A DNA stretch of 64,000 nt from Bacteroidia bacterium (GTDB taxonomy: Bacteria; Bacteroidota; Bacteroidia; J057). Below the pieces are notes generated by a model. The model was not told the origin of the DNA. It was given only the letters and a program-made list of their open reading frames with translations, and made no database searches. Each line of letters opens with the position of its first letter. Positions within the stretch are counted from its first letter, which is position 1. The stretch spans positions 186,001 through 250,000 of the forward strand of contig JALEFZ010000006.1 of assembly GCA_022760475.1 (NCBI GenBank), in the 5' to 3' direction. Position numbers and translations under genes: made by a program. Shown in pieces: positions 51,517 to 60,267 of the stretch.

Positions 51517-52623
51517 TTAGGCTACAATTTCTTCGTAAGGAAGGTCAAATACTTCTGCAACTTCCTGATAAACTACCCTGCCTTCTATGATGTTGAGGCC
51601 TTTTTTCAGCACCGGGTTCTCTTCACATGCTTTTTCCCATCCTTTTCCAGCTAATTGGAGCACGTAAGGAAGGGTTGCATTGGTGAGGGCAATGGTCGAG
51701 GTAAATGGAACTGCCCCAGGCATATTGGCTACGCAGTAATGAACCACATCGTCAATCACATAAACAGGATTCTCGTGAGTGGTCGGCCTGCAAGTCTCGA
51801 TACAACCCCCCTGATCTACAGCGACGTCTACCAAGACGGTTCCCGGTTGCATTTCTTTGAGCATGTCTCTGGTAATCAAGTGTGGTGCCTTCGCTCCAGG
51901 GATCAGCACTGCTCCAATGATAAGGTCATGGTCAGATATTAAACCCCTGATTGTATGTTCATTAGAATAAAGTGGTGTAACATTGGCTGGCATGATGTCC
52001 GAAAGGTATCTTAACCTAGGAATGCTGATATCCAGGATGCTGACCTGGGCACCAAGTCCAGCAGCCATTTTTGCAGCCTGGGTTCCTACCACACCTCCTC
52101 CCAGAATCAAGACTTTGGCCGGGGCTACTCCTGGAACACCTCCTAGCAGGATTCCCTTTCCACCCTCGGGTTTTTCAAGATACTTGGCACCTTCCTGAAC
52201 AGCCATCCTTCCGGCTACTTCAGACATAGGAACCAATAGTGGAAGCGAACGGTCTGCTTCTTGCACAGTTTCATAGGCAATACAGATAGCACCACTTTTG
52301 ATACAGGCCATGGTCAAGGCTTCAGAAGATGCAAAGTGGAAATAGGTGAAAATAACCTGTCCTGCCTTAAGAAGTGGGTATTCTACCTCAATAGGCTCCT
52401 TTACTTTTACGACCATTTCTGCATTGGCATAAATGGATTCGATGTCGGGCTGGATGGTGGCTCCTGCTTCCTTATAACTTTCATCTGAAAAACCGCTGCC
52501 AATACCAGCTTGAGTCTGGATCATGACATTGTGTCCTCTCTTGACGAGCTCCATGACTCCCGCAGGAGTCATCGCGACACGATTTTCGTTGTTTTTAATT
52601 TCTTTTGGTACACCGATTAGCAT
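51517..52623 (-). CDS. ald: Alanine dehydrogenase
   Basis: The 368-residue NAD-dependent enzyme interconverts alanine and pyruvate plus ammonia. GVPKEIKNNENRVAMTPAGV is the standard N-terminus with the pyruvate-binding Arg. VMIQTQAGIGSGFSDESY, VMVKVKEPIEVEY-like VVKVKEPIEVEYPLL and GQVIFTYFHFA follow. The Rossmann loop is ILGGGVVGTQAAKMAAGLGA. DVAVDQGGCIETCRPTTHENP holds the second domain signature. The ATG at 52623 is chosen because the family begins there; an upstream start would add 24 residues. Confidence 0.94.
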   Translation of the reverse strand: MLIGVPKEIKNNENRVAMTPAGVMELVKRGHNVMIQTQAGIGSGFSDESYKEAGATIQPDIESIYANAEMVVKVKEPIEVEYPLLKAGQVIFTYFHFASSEALTMACIKSGAICIAYETVQEADRSLPLLVPMSEVAGRMAVQEGAKYLEKPEGGKGILLGGVPGVAPAKVLILGGGVVGTQAAKMAAGLGAQVSILDISIPRLRYLSDIMPANVTPLYSNEHTIRGLISDHDLIIGAVLIPGAKAPHLITRDMLKEMQPGTVLVDVAVDQGGCIETCRPTTHENPVYVIDDVVHYCVANMPGAVPFTSTIALTNATLPYVLQLAGKGWEKACEENPVLKKGLNIIEGRVVYQEVAEVFDLPYEEIVA

Positions 52624-53176
52624 GATGCTGTAGTTAGTATGGTAATGTTTGAGAATTTTTCTAATGGCCACCCCAGAAGCAAGGACTACTTGCAAGCATG
52701 GCGTAAAAAGTGCAGAAAATTAACCTTAGGGATTTGATTTACCAAGTTAAAGTTTGCAGCAAGCCCGTCAAATTCTATTTGGTGAATAGGTGTTGTGCCG
52801 TCGAATTCTTGGGCTTATCCATTATAAATATGGAGGGGGAATGGTTTGTAGGTGGTATTTGATAATTTCTAGTCATTTGATGGAGGTATACAAATGCAGG
52901 TGTAAAGTATGAGGGCTTAGAAAAAATTGACCTGAAAGGGTAGATAGGTTAGAATGAGGCACTTTTATTTTTAGTATTTATTTTATTGATTTTGAGTGTA
53001 TTATGTTTTTTGACTAAATATTTTTAGCTTATGAATGATTGAGTTGTAACACATCAAAAAATTATTTCGTATCTTTAATTAGTCATAAGAGAATTAACTC
53101 CAAATTGATCGTTCAATATGGAGATTCTTTTATTCATTATTCACTTAAAATTTTTGTTACACTAAAATTATTTCTA
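52624..53176 (+). other. 550-base AT-rich intergenic region between ald and infC
   Basis: No credible protein gene was found on either strand. The ald-proximal part should hold its promoter, although no exact TAnnTTTG box was seen. The infC-proximal part holds a near-consensus box TATCTTTA at 53070-53077, with TTG 23 bases upstream, and the leader hairpin at 53098. The frame that runs back from infC to about 53039 has no similarity to IF-3 and is read as untranslated leader. Confidence 0.5.
53098..53123 (+). promoter_or_regulatory. Leader hairpin upstream of infC
   Basis: CTCCA-A-ATTGA and TCAAT-A-TGGAG pair over ten of eleven positions around a TCGT loop. It lies 53 bases before the TTG start and about 20 bases after the likely -7 box. 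It has no T-tail, so it is not a terminator. A role in translational control of IF-3 is inferred from position. Confidence 0.45.
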
Positions 53177-53731
53177 TTGGGTAGAAGAAGAACAGGTAGT
53201 AGAAAGCCAACAAGGATTAACAAAGAACCTGAGCACAGGATCAACCACAGAATTAGAGTTCCTCAGGTTCGTCTGGTATCAATTGACGGCGAGACTGCAA
53301 ATGAAATTGTCTCAACAAGAGACGCCCTTGCAAGAGCTGAAAGTCTTGAACTTGATTTGGTAGAAATCTCTCCAAACGCCAACCCACCGGTTGTGAAGAT
53401 CATGGAGTATTCCAAATTCATGTATGAGATTAAAAAGCAGCGCAAGGCTCAAAAAGCAAAACAAGCCACCACAGAGGTAAAGGAGCTTAGATTCGGTCCC
53501 AACACCGATGAGCACGACTTGAACTTCAAATTGAAGCATGCTGAAAAATTCCTGCAGGAAGGTAATAAGCTGAAAGTTTATGTTCAGTTTAAAGGGAGAA
53601 GTATCATCTACAAGGATAGAGGAAGAGATGTACTGAAGAAAGTTGTAGATTCCCTGAGCGAGTATGCAAAAGTTGAGTCTCCACCACAGATGAACGGTCG
53701 TAGAATGACCATGATGTTGGCTCCTAAATAA
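53177..53731 (+). CDS. infC: Translation initiation factor IF-3
   Basis: The 184-residue factor checks the start codon and keeps the 30S subunit free. HRINHRIRVPQVRLVSIDGE starts the N-terminal domain. DLVEISPNANPPVVKIMEYS is the family signature. After a Lys-rich linker (KKQRKAQKAKQATTEVKE) comes the C-terminal domain, ending PPQMNGRRMTMMLAPK. The start is the TTG at 53177, giving a normal length; no ATG exists in frame before the conserved part except far upstream. A non-AUG start is known in infC of other bacteria, where IF-3 represses its own synthesis. rpmI and rplT, usual partners, are absent here. Confidence 0.93.
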   Translation: MGRRRTGSRKPTRINKEPEHRINHRIRVPQVRLVSIDGETANEIVSTRDALARAESLELDLVEISPNANPPVVKIMEYSKFMYEIKKQRKAQKAKQATTEVKELRFGPNTDEHDLNFKLKHAEKFLQEGNKLKVYVQFKGRSIIYKDRGRDVLKKVVDSLSEYAKVESPPQMNGRRMTMMLAPK

Positions 53732-53790
53732 TAAATCACCTGTCTCGGGGAATAGTGATAGTTTTTTTCGAGGCAGTATTCCAAAATATA

Positions 53791-53819
53791 AGGGAAGGAT
53801 CTGATCCTTCCCTTTTTTT
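53791..53819 (+). terminator. Intrinsic terminator between infC and the thioesterase gene
   Basis: GGGAAGGA and TCCTTCCC pair around a short TCTGA centre, followed by seven Ts. It lies 60 bases past infC and abuts the convergent thioesterase gene. Confidence 0.88.
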
Positions 53820-54345
53820 ATTCCTTTTTGGAACGAGCATAGATGTATTCTTGCAGGTTTTTGGCTTGATCCATGTCCAATCTTCCTGCTAAGAGTAACC
53901 TTAATTCTCTGCGACGAAGTGCTTCTTCAAACCATTGCTTTTCCTCCTCGGTTTCAGGGATGACTGGCGTGACAGGAATGGGTCTACCGGACTGGTCTAC
54001 GGCTACGAAGGTGTAATAAGCAACATGAGAATGTTTTCTATTTCCGGTTGAGAGGTCTTCTACAGAGACATCAATCCGAACCTCCAGTGAAGAGGTGAAC
54101 GTACGGCTAACCCTTGCTTCCAGGATGACAATTGAACCTTGAGGAATGGGTAATTTGAATTCCACAAAATCCACTGCTACCGTTACAACCGTCCTGTTTG
54201 AAGCTCTTTGGGCAGAAATTGCCGAAACAATGTCCATCCAATGAAGGAGTTTACCTCCCATAAGGTTACCCAGGTTGTTGCTGTCATCAGGCATGACAAG
54301 CTCTGTTTTCAAGGTATAGGTCTCAGAGACTTTTTTGCCTTTCAT
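53818..54345 (-). CDS. Acyl-CoA thioesterase (hotdog fold)
   Basis: The 175-residue protein hydrolyses acyl-CoA esters. TELVMPDDSNNLGNLMGGKL then LHWMDIVSAISAQRAS is the hotdog central helix with the Asn and Asp that place the catalytic water, as in YciA/BACH thioesterases. VDFVEFKLPIPQGSIVILEA and VAYYTFVAVDQSGRPIPVTPV follow. The last 40 residues (EEALRRRELRLLLAGRLD) form a charged helical tail. Chain-length preference is not readable. Confidence 0.87.
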   Translation of the reverse strand: MKGKKVSETYTLKTELVMPDDSNNLGNLMGGKLLHWMDIVSAISAQRASNRTVVTVAVDFVEFKLPIPQGSIVILEARVSRTFTSSLEVRIDVSVEDLSTGNRKHSHVAYYTFVAVDQSGRPIPVTPVIPETEEEKQWFEEALRRRELRLLLAGRLDMDQAKNLQEYIYARSKKE

Positions 54346-54466
54346 GTAGTTACTTATTCAGGTGATTGGGGATAACTTCATTCGATTTATTTCTGATGAT
54401 CCCCTTAGTTTTGAGTGAAGATTTGATAGCAAAGTAACACATTCACCTTTATTATTGCTAGTAGAT

Positions 54467-55261
54467 ATGCGTACCTACCTAGATTTACTGAAACACGTAT
54501 TGGACAATGGAGTGGACCGTGGAGACCGCACAGGGACAGGTACCCGCTCGGTATTTGGTTACCAGATGAGGTTCGACCTCTCTGAGGGATTTCCTTTGGT
54601 TACCACCAAAAAGGTACACCTGAAGTCTATCATCCACGAATTGCTTTGGTTTTTATCGGGATCAAGCAATGTCAAATACCTGCAGGAAAATGGCGTTCGC
54701 ATTTGGAATGAATGGGCTGATAAAAATGGTGAACTTGGACCTGTATACGGGGTACAGTGGCGCAGTTGGAAGGGAGCCAATGGGGAGACCATAGATCAGA
54801 TCGCCAATGTTGTGGACATGATCAAGAATAAGCCTGAGTCCAGGAGAATCATGGTAAGTGCATGGAATGTAGCGGATGTACCAGATATGGCTTTACCTCC
54901 CTGTCATGCTTTATTTCAGTTTTATGTGGCGAATGGCAAACTCTCTTGCCAATTGTACCAAAGAAGTGCAGACCTATTCCTGGGAGTGCCTTTTAATATT
55001 GCTTCATATGCGTTGCTTACAATGATGATTGCTCAGGTTTGTGATTTAGAGCCTGGGGATTTCGTCCATACTTTTGGAGATGCCCACATTTACCACAATC
55101 ACTTTGATCAGGTCAAGGAGCAACTGAGCAGGAGTACAAGGAGCCTTCCTCAGATGAAGTTGAATCCAAATGTGAAAAATCTGCTTGAATTTACATTCGA
55201 AGACTTCGAATTGGTGGGTTACGATCCACATCCGACCATCAAAGCACCGATTGCCGTATAA
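54467..55261 (+). CDS. thyA: Thymidylate synthase
   Basis: The enzyme has 264 residues from the ATG at 54467, the same length as E. coli ThyA; a TTG four codons earlier is rejected. It methylates dUMP with methylene-tetrahydrofolate. The catalytic Cys is residue 146 in [60 protein letters not shown] and DAHIYHNH are signatures. No folA gene follows. The DUF58 gene starts about 135 bases downstream with its own promoter. Confidence 0.97.
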   Translation: MRTYLDLLKHVLDNGVDRGDRTGTGTRSVFGYQMRFDLSEGFPLVTTKKVHLKSIIHELLWFLSGSSNVKYLQENGVRIWNEWADKNGELGPVYGVQWRSWKGANGETIDQIANVVDMIKNKPESRRIMVSAWNVADVPDMALPPCHALFQFYVANGKLSCQLYQRSADLFLGVPFNIASYALLTMMIAQVCDLEPGDFVHTFGDAHIYHNHFDQVKEQLSRSTRSLPQMKLNPNVKNLLEFTFEDFELVGYDPHPTIKAPIAV

Positions 55262-55324
55262 TTTCTGTTAATTTTGTTTATTTTGAATAGATAAATTGTC
55301 GGAAATTTAGAGGAGCAGGATCTG

Positions 55325-55355
55325 TTTGTACTACAGGGCATTAGCATGACTTTTG
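55325..55355 (+). promoter_or_regulatory. Candidate promoter of the DUF58 operon
   Basis: TTTG (-33) is followed by 19 bases and GACTTTTG, which differs from the -7 consensus TAnnTTTG at one base. The spacing is that expected for Bacteroidota, and the start codon lies 42 bases further on. Confidence 0.5.
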
Positions 55356-55396
55356 TAGTAAACTAGATGACTGACCATGTGTGCTGCCCTTAACCT

Positions 55397-56296
55397 ATGA
55401 AAGATCTATTCAAAAAAGTAAAAAAGCTCGAGATCAAAATCCGTAAAATGGTAGATGCCACTTTCGCGGGTGAGTATCAATCTGCATTTAAAGGCCAGGG
55501 ACTCGAGTTTGATGAGGTGCGTCCCTATCAATATGGGGATGACATCAGGGCAATTGACTGGAATGTAACGGCTAAGACAGGTCAGCCTTATATCAAAAAA
55601 TTTAAGGAGGAAAGGGAACAAACCCTCTTTGTACTATTTGACACCAGTGGTTCGGGAGATTTTGGTCCAGCGGAGGAGAATAAGCGTTTCATCGGGATGG
55701 AAATGGCAGCAATCATGGCATTCTCTGCGATGAAAAACAACGATAAGTTTGGGCTGGCTACCTTTTCTGATCACATAGAACAGTATTATAAGCCTGACAA
55801 AGGCAGGAAGCACATCATGAAAATTATTCGGGGTGTTCTTTCATTTAAAAATAAAAGCGAAGGAACCAGCATAAAAAATGCTCTTGAGCTTGCCCACCAT
55901 GTCCTCAAGAGGCGAAGTGTAGTCATTATCATTTCAGATTTTCTGGATGACAACTACGAAGCCCCCCTCGTCAAACTTGCCCATAAGCATGAGATCATCC
56001 TGATTCGTCTTTTCCACCCCAATGAAATTTTCCATGAAGGTGCAGGGATTATTCCTGTCATAGACATTGAAACAAATCGCCAGCATTGGTTGAATGCAGG
56101 TGATATGGGCTACAGGGAGCAATTGCAGGAAAACTTCGAGAGCATAGAGCGACACCTGACTGAACTCTGTAAACGAAATGGACTTGGATACCTATCTGTG
56201 AATACCAAGGAGGATTACATTCCTGTCATGGAGCGCTATTTCAGGGAGAGAATTCAGGGAAAACGTAGGAAAGGGCAATTAATTCAGCCATCTTGA
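55397..56296 (+). CDS. DUF58 domain protein (Bat/MoxR-associated von Willebrand-like)
   Basis: The 299-residue cytoplasmic protein has no membrane spans. GEYQSAFKGQGLEFDEVRPY then QYGDDIRAIDWNVTAKTGQP is the DUF58 signature, followed by a vWA-like fold with FVLFDTSGSGDFG (MIDAS-like D-x-S-x-S) and VVIIISDFLDDNYEAPLV. Such proteins work with MoxR AAA+ ATPases in envelope stress or aerotolerance (Bat) systems. No moxR precedes it and no batA or batB follows. Only the small BatD-like gene comes after. Confidence 0.85.
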   Translation: MKDLFKKVKKLEIKIRKMVDATFAGEYQSAFKGQGLEFDEVRPYQYGDDIRAIDWNVTAKTGQPYIKKFKEEREQTLFVLFDTSGSGDFGPAEENKRFIGMEMAAIMAFSAMKNNDKFGLATFSDHIEQYYKPDKGRKHIMKIIRGVLSFKNKSEGTSIKNALELAHHVLKRRSVVIIISDFLDDNYEAPLVKLAHKHEIILIRLFHPNEIFHEGAGIIPVIDIETNRQHWLNAGDMGYREQLQENFESIERHLTELCKRNGLGYLSVNTKEDYIPVMERYFRERIQGKRRKGQLIQPS

Positions 56297-56390
56297 CAGC
56301 TAATCAGGTAATGTGTAATCAGTCTCTTTCTTTTCCGTAATATTGGGTAGCCGTAAAACAAACATTCACCATAATATTCCATTAAGCCAA

Positions 56391-57314
56391 ATGGGCCTTA
56401 AGCAGTTATATATTCTCCTTTTCCTCATTATTTCTTTTGCCGGGAGATCTCTCGGTCAAGAGGTAAAGGCCAGTATTGACTTCTTGGGGGATACTACGGC
56501 TATTGGTAAGCCCGTGGGACTCCGAATTGCGGTTTCTCACCCTGAAAGGACTCCAGTCATTTTTCCTCGTAAGAGCAAATATTTCAAGCCATTTGAATTT
56601 ATTAGTCAAAAGGCCTTTCCTACACGGACTGTAGATGGAATCTCTTATGATACTGCCATTTATCAATTGAGGACATTTGAAATGAATGAAGTTCAATACC
56701 TCAAATTGCCTTTTGGCTATGTTCAGGGTAAAGATACGCTTGATATTTATTCTAAGGTTGATAGTATCCAGCTGAATTACAGGTATTTGGAAGGTGCTTC
56801 GGTTGAAGAGTTCCGAGCTGTTGGTTTACCCATTGAGATGACTGATCCTCCAAACTATACCTTAATTATTCTGCTCAGTTTGGCGGGGATTGTCTTTTTA
56901 ATAGGACTCTTTTTTGTATTAAAAGAACCAGTGATAAAACGCCTAAAGCTTCGAAACAATAAGAAGCAATTTGAAGAGGCCTTGTTCAAGTTAAAATCAA
57001 TTTCAGGTTTAATTGATCCTGAAAGACAAATTGAAGTCGTCAACGATCTGTGGAAGTCCTACTTGGACCCTGATCAGGAGCACAAGTTAAAAGCACTGAC
57101 TACCATGGAGTTGGAGGGAGAATTGATCATGATGCATCATTTGAATGAAGAGCATCGTGAACCTTTGATCGAGGCATCAGCTTTGTATGACAGGGCTGTC
57201 TATGCCGGCGAATACCTCAATTCTGAGGAAATAAACAACCTACTGGTCAAGTTGATTCCAGCTTTTGAGGTTGAGTTTTTGAGAAGAAAAGAAGTGATAT
57301 CTCAGGATAGATAA
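56391..57314 (+). CDS. Exported membrane-anchored protein of a DUF58/Bat operon
   Basis: The protein has 307 residues from the ATG at 56391 (a TTG 16 codons earlier is weaker). It has a signal peptide (LYILLFLIISFAGRSLGQ), a periplasmic beta domain (about 24-165: SIDFLGDTTAIGKPVGLRIA, IYQLRTFEMNEVQYLKLPFG), one span (YTLIILLSLAGIVFLIGLFFV) and a cytoplasmic helical tail (RLKLRNNKKQFEEALFKLKS to the end). This resembles the BatD-like or DUF4381-like partner found after DUF58 genes. It probably relays an envelope signal to the DUF58 protein. It overlaps the convergent channel gene by 13 bases. Confidence 0.65.
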   Translation: MGLKQLYILLFLIISFAGRSLGQEVKASIDFLGDTTAIGKPVGLRIAVSHPERTPVIFPRKSKYFKPFEFISQKAFPTRTVDGISYDTAIYQLRTFEMNEVQYLKLPFGYVQGKDTLDIYSKVDSIQLNYRYLEGASVEEFRAVGLPIEMTDPPNYTLIILLSLAGIVFLIGLFFVLKEPVIKRLKLRNNKKQFEEALFKLKSISGLIDPERQIEVVNDLWKSYLDPDQEHKLKALTTMELEGELIMMHHLNEEHREPLIEASALYDRAVYAGEYLNSEEINNLLVKLIPAFEVEFLRRKEVISQDR

Positions 57315-58309
57315 GTATCCTTGAAAATTTTGAGTTCATCATCAGTCCCCAGGATGAATAACCTGTCTCCTTCTGATATTTTTCTATTGGCAGCGAGATT
57401 TAGCTCCAGTTCCCCTTCCCCATTTTTTGCACCCAAAACAAGTACCCCTGTTTTTGAACGAATATTGAGCCCTGCAAGGGTTTGCCCTACGAGTTTGGGA
57501 TGATTGTCGCAATCCACCTCTTCCAGGTGGAGCTGTGAACTGCCTTCCCCGGTTACGATGTCTACGAATTCCATCAGTGCAGGCCTTGTCAATACATTGG
57601 CCATTCTTCTTCCGCCAATAAGGTTGGGCACAATTACGTGGTCTGCACCGGCTCTTTTGAGCTTGTTGATGGTGGTTTCATTGGATGCCCTGGCTACTAT
57701 TTTGAGGCGGGGATTCATCCCTCGGGCTGTCAGGGTGATGTAGACATTTTCGGCATCGGTGGAAAGAGAGCTCACAAGTCCTTCTGCATCATGGATTTTG
57801 GCTTGTTCCAGGATTTCCTCATGCGTAGCATCGCCCTTGATAAAGAGGTATTTATGGGTTTCCGTATACTCCTCGATGACTTCTTCATCACGTTCAATGA
57901 TGACGAAGTCTCGCTTTTGTCTGGTCAGCTCGGTAGCGGCTTCACGTCCATTCCTACCCATTCCGCAGATGATGTAATGGTTTTCTAATTTGTCTACTTT
58001 CTTACTCAATTGGTACTTTGTTAAAATTAATTGCATTTCACCTTCGATGATGAAGGTTGTAATGGTGGTGAAAGCATAAACCACGGTTCCACTACTCAAG
58101 ATAATTAAGAGAACGGAAAATGCCTTTCCTGAATTGCTGAGCTCTCCGATGGTACCAAATCCGACGGTACTCATGGTAATGACGGTCATGTAAAAGGAGT
58201 CAAGGAAATTATATCCTTCAATCAGCATGAATCCAATCACCCCTACGAGGGAAATCATCAGGATTAGGAAGAGCGCTTGAAAAATTCTTCTGAAAGAGAT
58301 AAATTCCAT
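57302..58309 (-). CDS. Two-span potassium channel with RCK (TrkA-N/TrkA-C) domains
   Basis: The 335-residue protein has two membrane helices (IFQALFLILMISLVGVIGFM and an inner helix about 62-85) flanking the pore loop with filter MSTVGFGTIGE (residues 46-56). This is the TVGFG variant of TVGYG. The RCK domain starts NHYIICGMGRNGREAATELT (about 110), followed by FIIERDEEVIEEY-like VIIERDEEVIEEYTETHKYL and KGDATHEEIL. A TrkA-C domain ends the protein. It should conduct K+ under nucleotide or Ca2+ control (MthK/Kch type). Confidence 0.92.
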   Translation of the reverse strand: MEFISFRRIFQALFLILMISLVGVIGFMLIEGYNFLDSFYMTVITMSTVGFGTIGELSNSGKAFSVLLIILSSGTVVYAFTTITTFIIEGEMQLILTKYQLSKKVDKLENHYIICGMGRNGREAATELTRQKRDFVIIERDEEVIEEYTETHKYLFIKGDATHEEILEQAKIHDAEGLVSSLSTDAENVYITLTARGMNPRLKIVARASNETTINKLKRAGADHVIVPNLIGGRRMANVLTRPALMEFVDIVTGEGSSQLHLEEVDCDNHPKLVGQTLAGLNIRSKTGVLVLGAKNGEGELELNLAANRKISEGDRLFILGTDDELKIFKDTYLS

Positions 58310-58414
58310 ATAACATTGACCCTGAGGCGGATGCCAGCTTAAATGACCTCGCCATATTTAGAACGATAAGTTTGTAAAAAATATGAATCTTTCCTTAGCT
58401 TTTTATGGAATAAA

Positions 58415-58445
58415 TTGGACACAAGTTTAAAGAATATTATATTTG
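58415..58445 (+). promoter_or_regulatory. Promoter of the tRNA-Ala gene
   Basis: TTG (58415-58417) is followed by 20 bases and a perfect -7 box TATATTTG (58438-58445). Both elements and the spacing match the Bacteroidota promoter. The tRNA starts 12 bases after the box. Confidence 0.75.
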
Positions 58446-58456
58446 CTGTCCATTCT

Positions 58457-58530
<74 letters not shown>

Positions 58531-58545
58531 CATCAAATAAAAAGA

Positions 58546-58573
58546 GCCTTCACAAAAGTGAAGGCCTTTTTAT
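58546..58573 (+). terminator. Intrinsic terminator after tRNA-Ala
   Basis: GCCTTCAC, an AAAA loop and GTGAAGGC form a perfect 8-bp stem, followed by CTTTTTATTT, 16 bases after the tRNA. Confidence 0.9.
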
Positions 58574-58621
58574 TTCCATGAAAATGAACGTACCAGTTTA
58601 CACTTGACCTTGAGAAAGGAG

Positions 58622-60190
58622 CTATTTCATTCTGACAATTACTACATTGTCCAAAATAGACCTGTCTGCAATGCTTTTTATTTTAAGTGTTCCCGAAGCT
58701 CGGTAGTACCCACTGGCATTGGTAGGCCCACTGGATCTTTTTGTATCAAGATTTGCATTAGCGATTTTATTGAGTTTGACGTATTGTTGGGATTTGTTCT
58801 TTCCAGCCCTGCCTGCAGGGTCATGCACGATGATGTAATTACTCCTTTCATTGCCATTTTGATCTACCCCATATCCAATAGCCGTGACCCAATGGCCTCC
58901 TACTCGGGTGTACTTGTTTTTATTGGCGTCGTATTCGTACCAACCTACATTCAGGAAAACCATTGAGTGTTCGAGAATTCCCTTTTTGATCCAATCCATT
59001 TTTGGTTTTGATCCAATTTTGTCAGATGAATTCTTCCAACCTGCCATTTCAATGGACTTAGGACTATAGCCTTTGTCTTGCAGGTATTTTTTTATGCCTG
59101 AGATCATTTTTGAGGGACCGGTACCACTGCCTTCCTCGGTATTCATGTATTTGGGTTTGGCCAGGTCAAGTACCATTTTGATTTGACCAGATTTGCTGTT
59201 GGCATAGGGATTAATTTTGGGGTAATTATTTTTGTCAAGCCAAACGAATGCATTGGAAGTTGCCACGGGTCCGCAATAATCACTTGTTCCTGCAGACTCT
59301 GGGAATGCATCGTCATTTTGACAGAGGTCAGGTGTCTCCTGAATTTTGTATGTGTACTTATTTGGAGGGCTATAGACTGCAGAATTGGTATTATGGACTT
59401 CAAAATCTACCAATTCCACATTCTCACTGGATTTCTGCTTACGATTGGCTCTAAAACTCAAAAAATCCACATTTGATCTCATAGACCAAGCGCCTGTTTT
59501 CTTTTCAAAGATGCAGAGGTAATAGGTTTTTCCATTGATGCTTTTTCTTTCAAAGTCTGAGGGACGCCAGCCTTGAGCAATCAATTGATCTCGTTTGCTT
59601 TTGAATTTGGTAAAACTGGTGAATTGATAAAGCCTGTTTTTACTGCCTGTAGTTTGGGTGAAAAGTGCCAGGTATTTTTGTTGTCCATTTTCCAGGTAGG
59701 TTTCCACATCTACGATATGAAGTCCTTTGGCTTGGAGCTGGACCATCTTTTCTGTGAGTTTGATGTGGCTACTGAGCCGCCAGAGTTCATGATTTTTAGT
59801 GCCTGATTTCCAAATACCCATGAAATATTGCTGGCTTCCTTCATGGTAGCTTTCTACATCGATGAGGGTTTTTGAGCCTTGAAGTTCCTTTTTCTTATTC
59901 AGGAAGTTGGTATATCCAACTGTTTTGTAGAGGTATCTGACCTCAGAATGATCCTTTGTCCAAGTGGCATAGTACTTTCTTTGGCCATTGACTTGCAGGC
60001 TTTCAATATCTGTAAGGCGATAGCCTTGACTACGGATTTCCTTGTCCTTGTCTTTCAGTCCTGACCAGCTTGTCCAATACCAGTGGTATTGGTTTTTAGA
60101 ACTGGCTTGCCATACGCCTGACCAGCCCTTTTGGGCATGGCTGTGGGTAAGGAGAAATAAAAGGGGCCAAAGGAGTATTTGCTTTTTCAT
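58622..60190 (-). CDS. Exported papain-like (C39-type) cysteine peptidase with N-terminal tandem repeats
   Basis: The 522-residue protein has a signal peptide (KKQILLWPLLFLLTHSHAQ). Residues about 22-265 hold five repeats of roughly 45 residues in the pattern L-x-x-x-G-[YLW]-x-x-x-D-[IV]-E-x-[YS]-x-x-x-G-x-x-x-Y-x-x-x-[WF]: GYRLTDIESLQVNGQRKYYA, TLIDVESYHEGSQQYFMG, GLHIVDVETYLENGQQKYLA, GWRPSDFERKSINGKTYYLC and a degenerate last one. They resemble bacterial tandem repeat domain 1. The peptidase part has SDYCGPVATSNAF (Cys 306), RVGGHWVTAIGYG (His 433) and IIVHDPAG (Asp 457). It may cut peptides or act as a toxin. The EAD-TIR gene lies 77 bases upstream. Confidence 0.72.
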   Translation of the reverse strand: MKKQILLWPLLFLLTHSHAQKGWSGVWQASSKNQYHWYWTSWSGLKDKDKEIRSQGYRLTDIESLQVNGQRKYYATWTKDHSEVRYLYKTVGYTNFLNKKKELQGSKTLIDVESYHEGSQQYFMGIWKSGTKNHELWRLSSHIKLTEKMVQLQAKGLHIVDVETYLENGQQKYLALFTQTTGSKNRLYQFTSFTKFKSKRDQLIAQGWRPSDFERKSINGKTYYLCIFEKKTGAWSMRSNVDFLSFRANRKQKSSENVELVDFEVHNTNSAVYSPPNKYTYKIQETPDLCQNDDAFPESAGTSDYCGPVATSNAFVWLDKNNYPKINPYANSKSGQIKMVLDLAKPKYMNTEEGSGTGPSKMISGIKKYLQDKGYSPKSIEMAGWKNSSDKIGSKPKMDWIKKGILEHSMVFLNVGWYEYDANKNKYTRVGGHWVTAIGYGVDQNGNERSNYIIVHDPAGRAGKNKSQQYVKLNKIANANLDTKRSSGPTNASGYYRASGTLKIKSIADRSILDNVVIVRMK

Positions 60191-60267
60191 GATTAGGTTG
60201 TGTTTGTTTCATGAAAAAGGACGTAGAGGGGGGGATATTTACATATGCCTTTTGATTGCCTGCTTGA

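Noticed and set aside
53039-53176. Upstream extension of infC
   Set aside because: The extra 46 residues do not resemble IF-3 and contain the likely promoter box and the leader hairpin.
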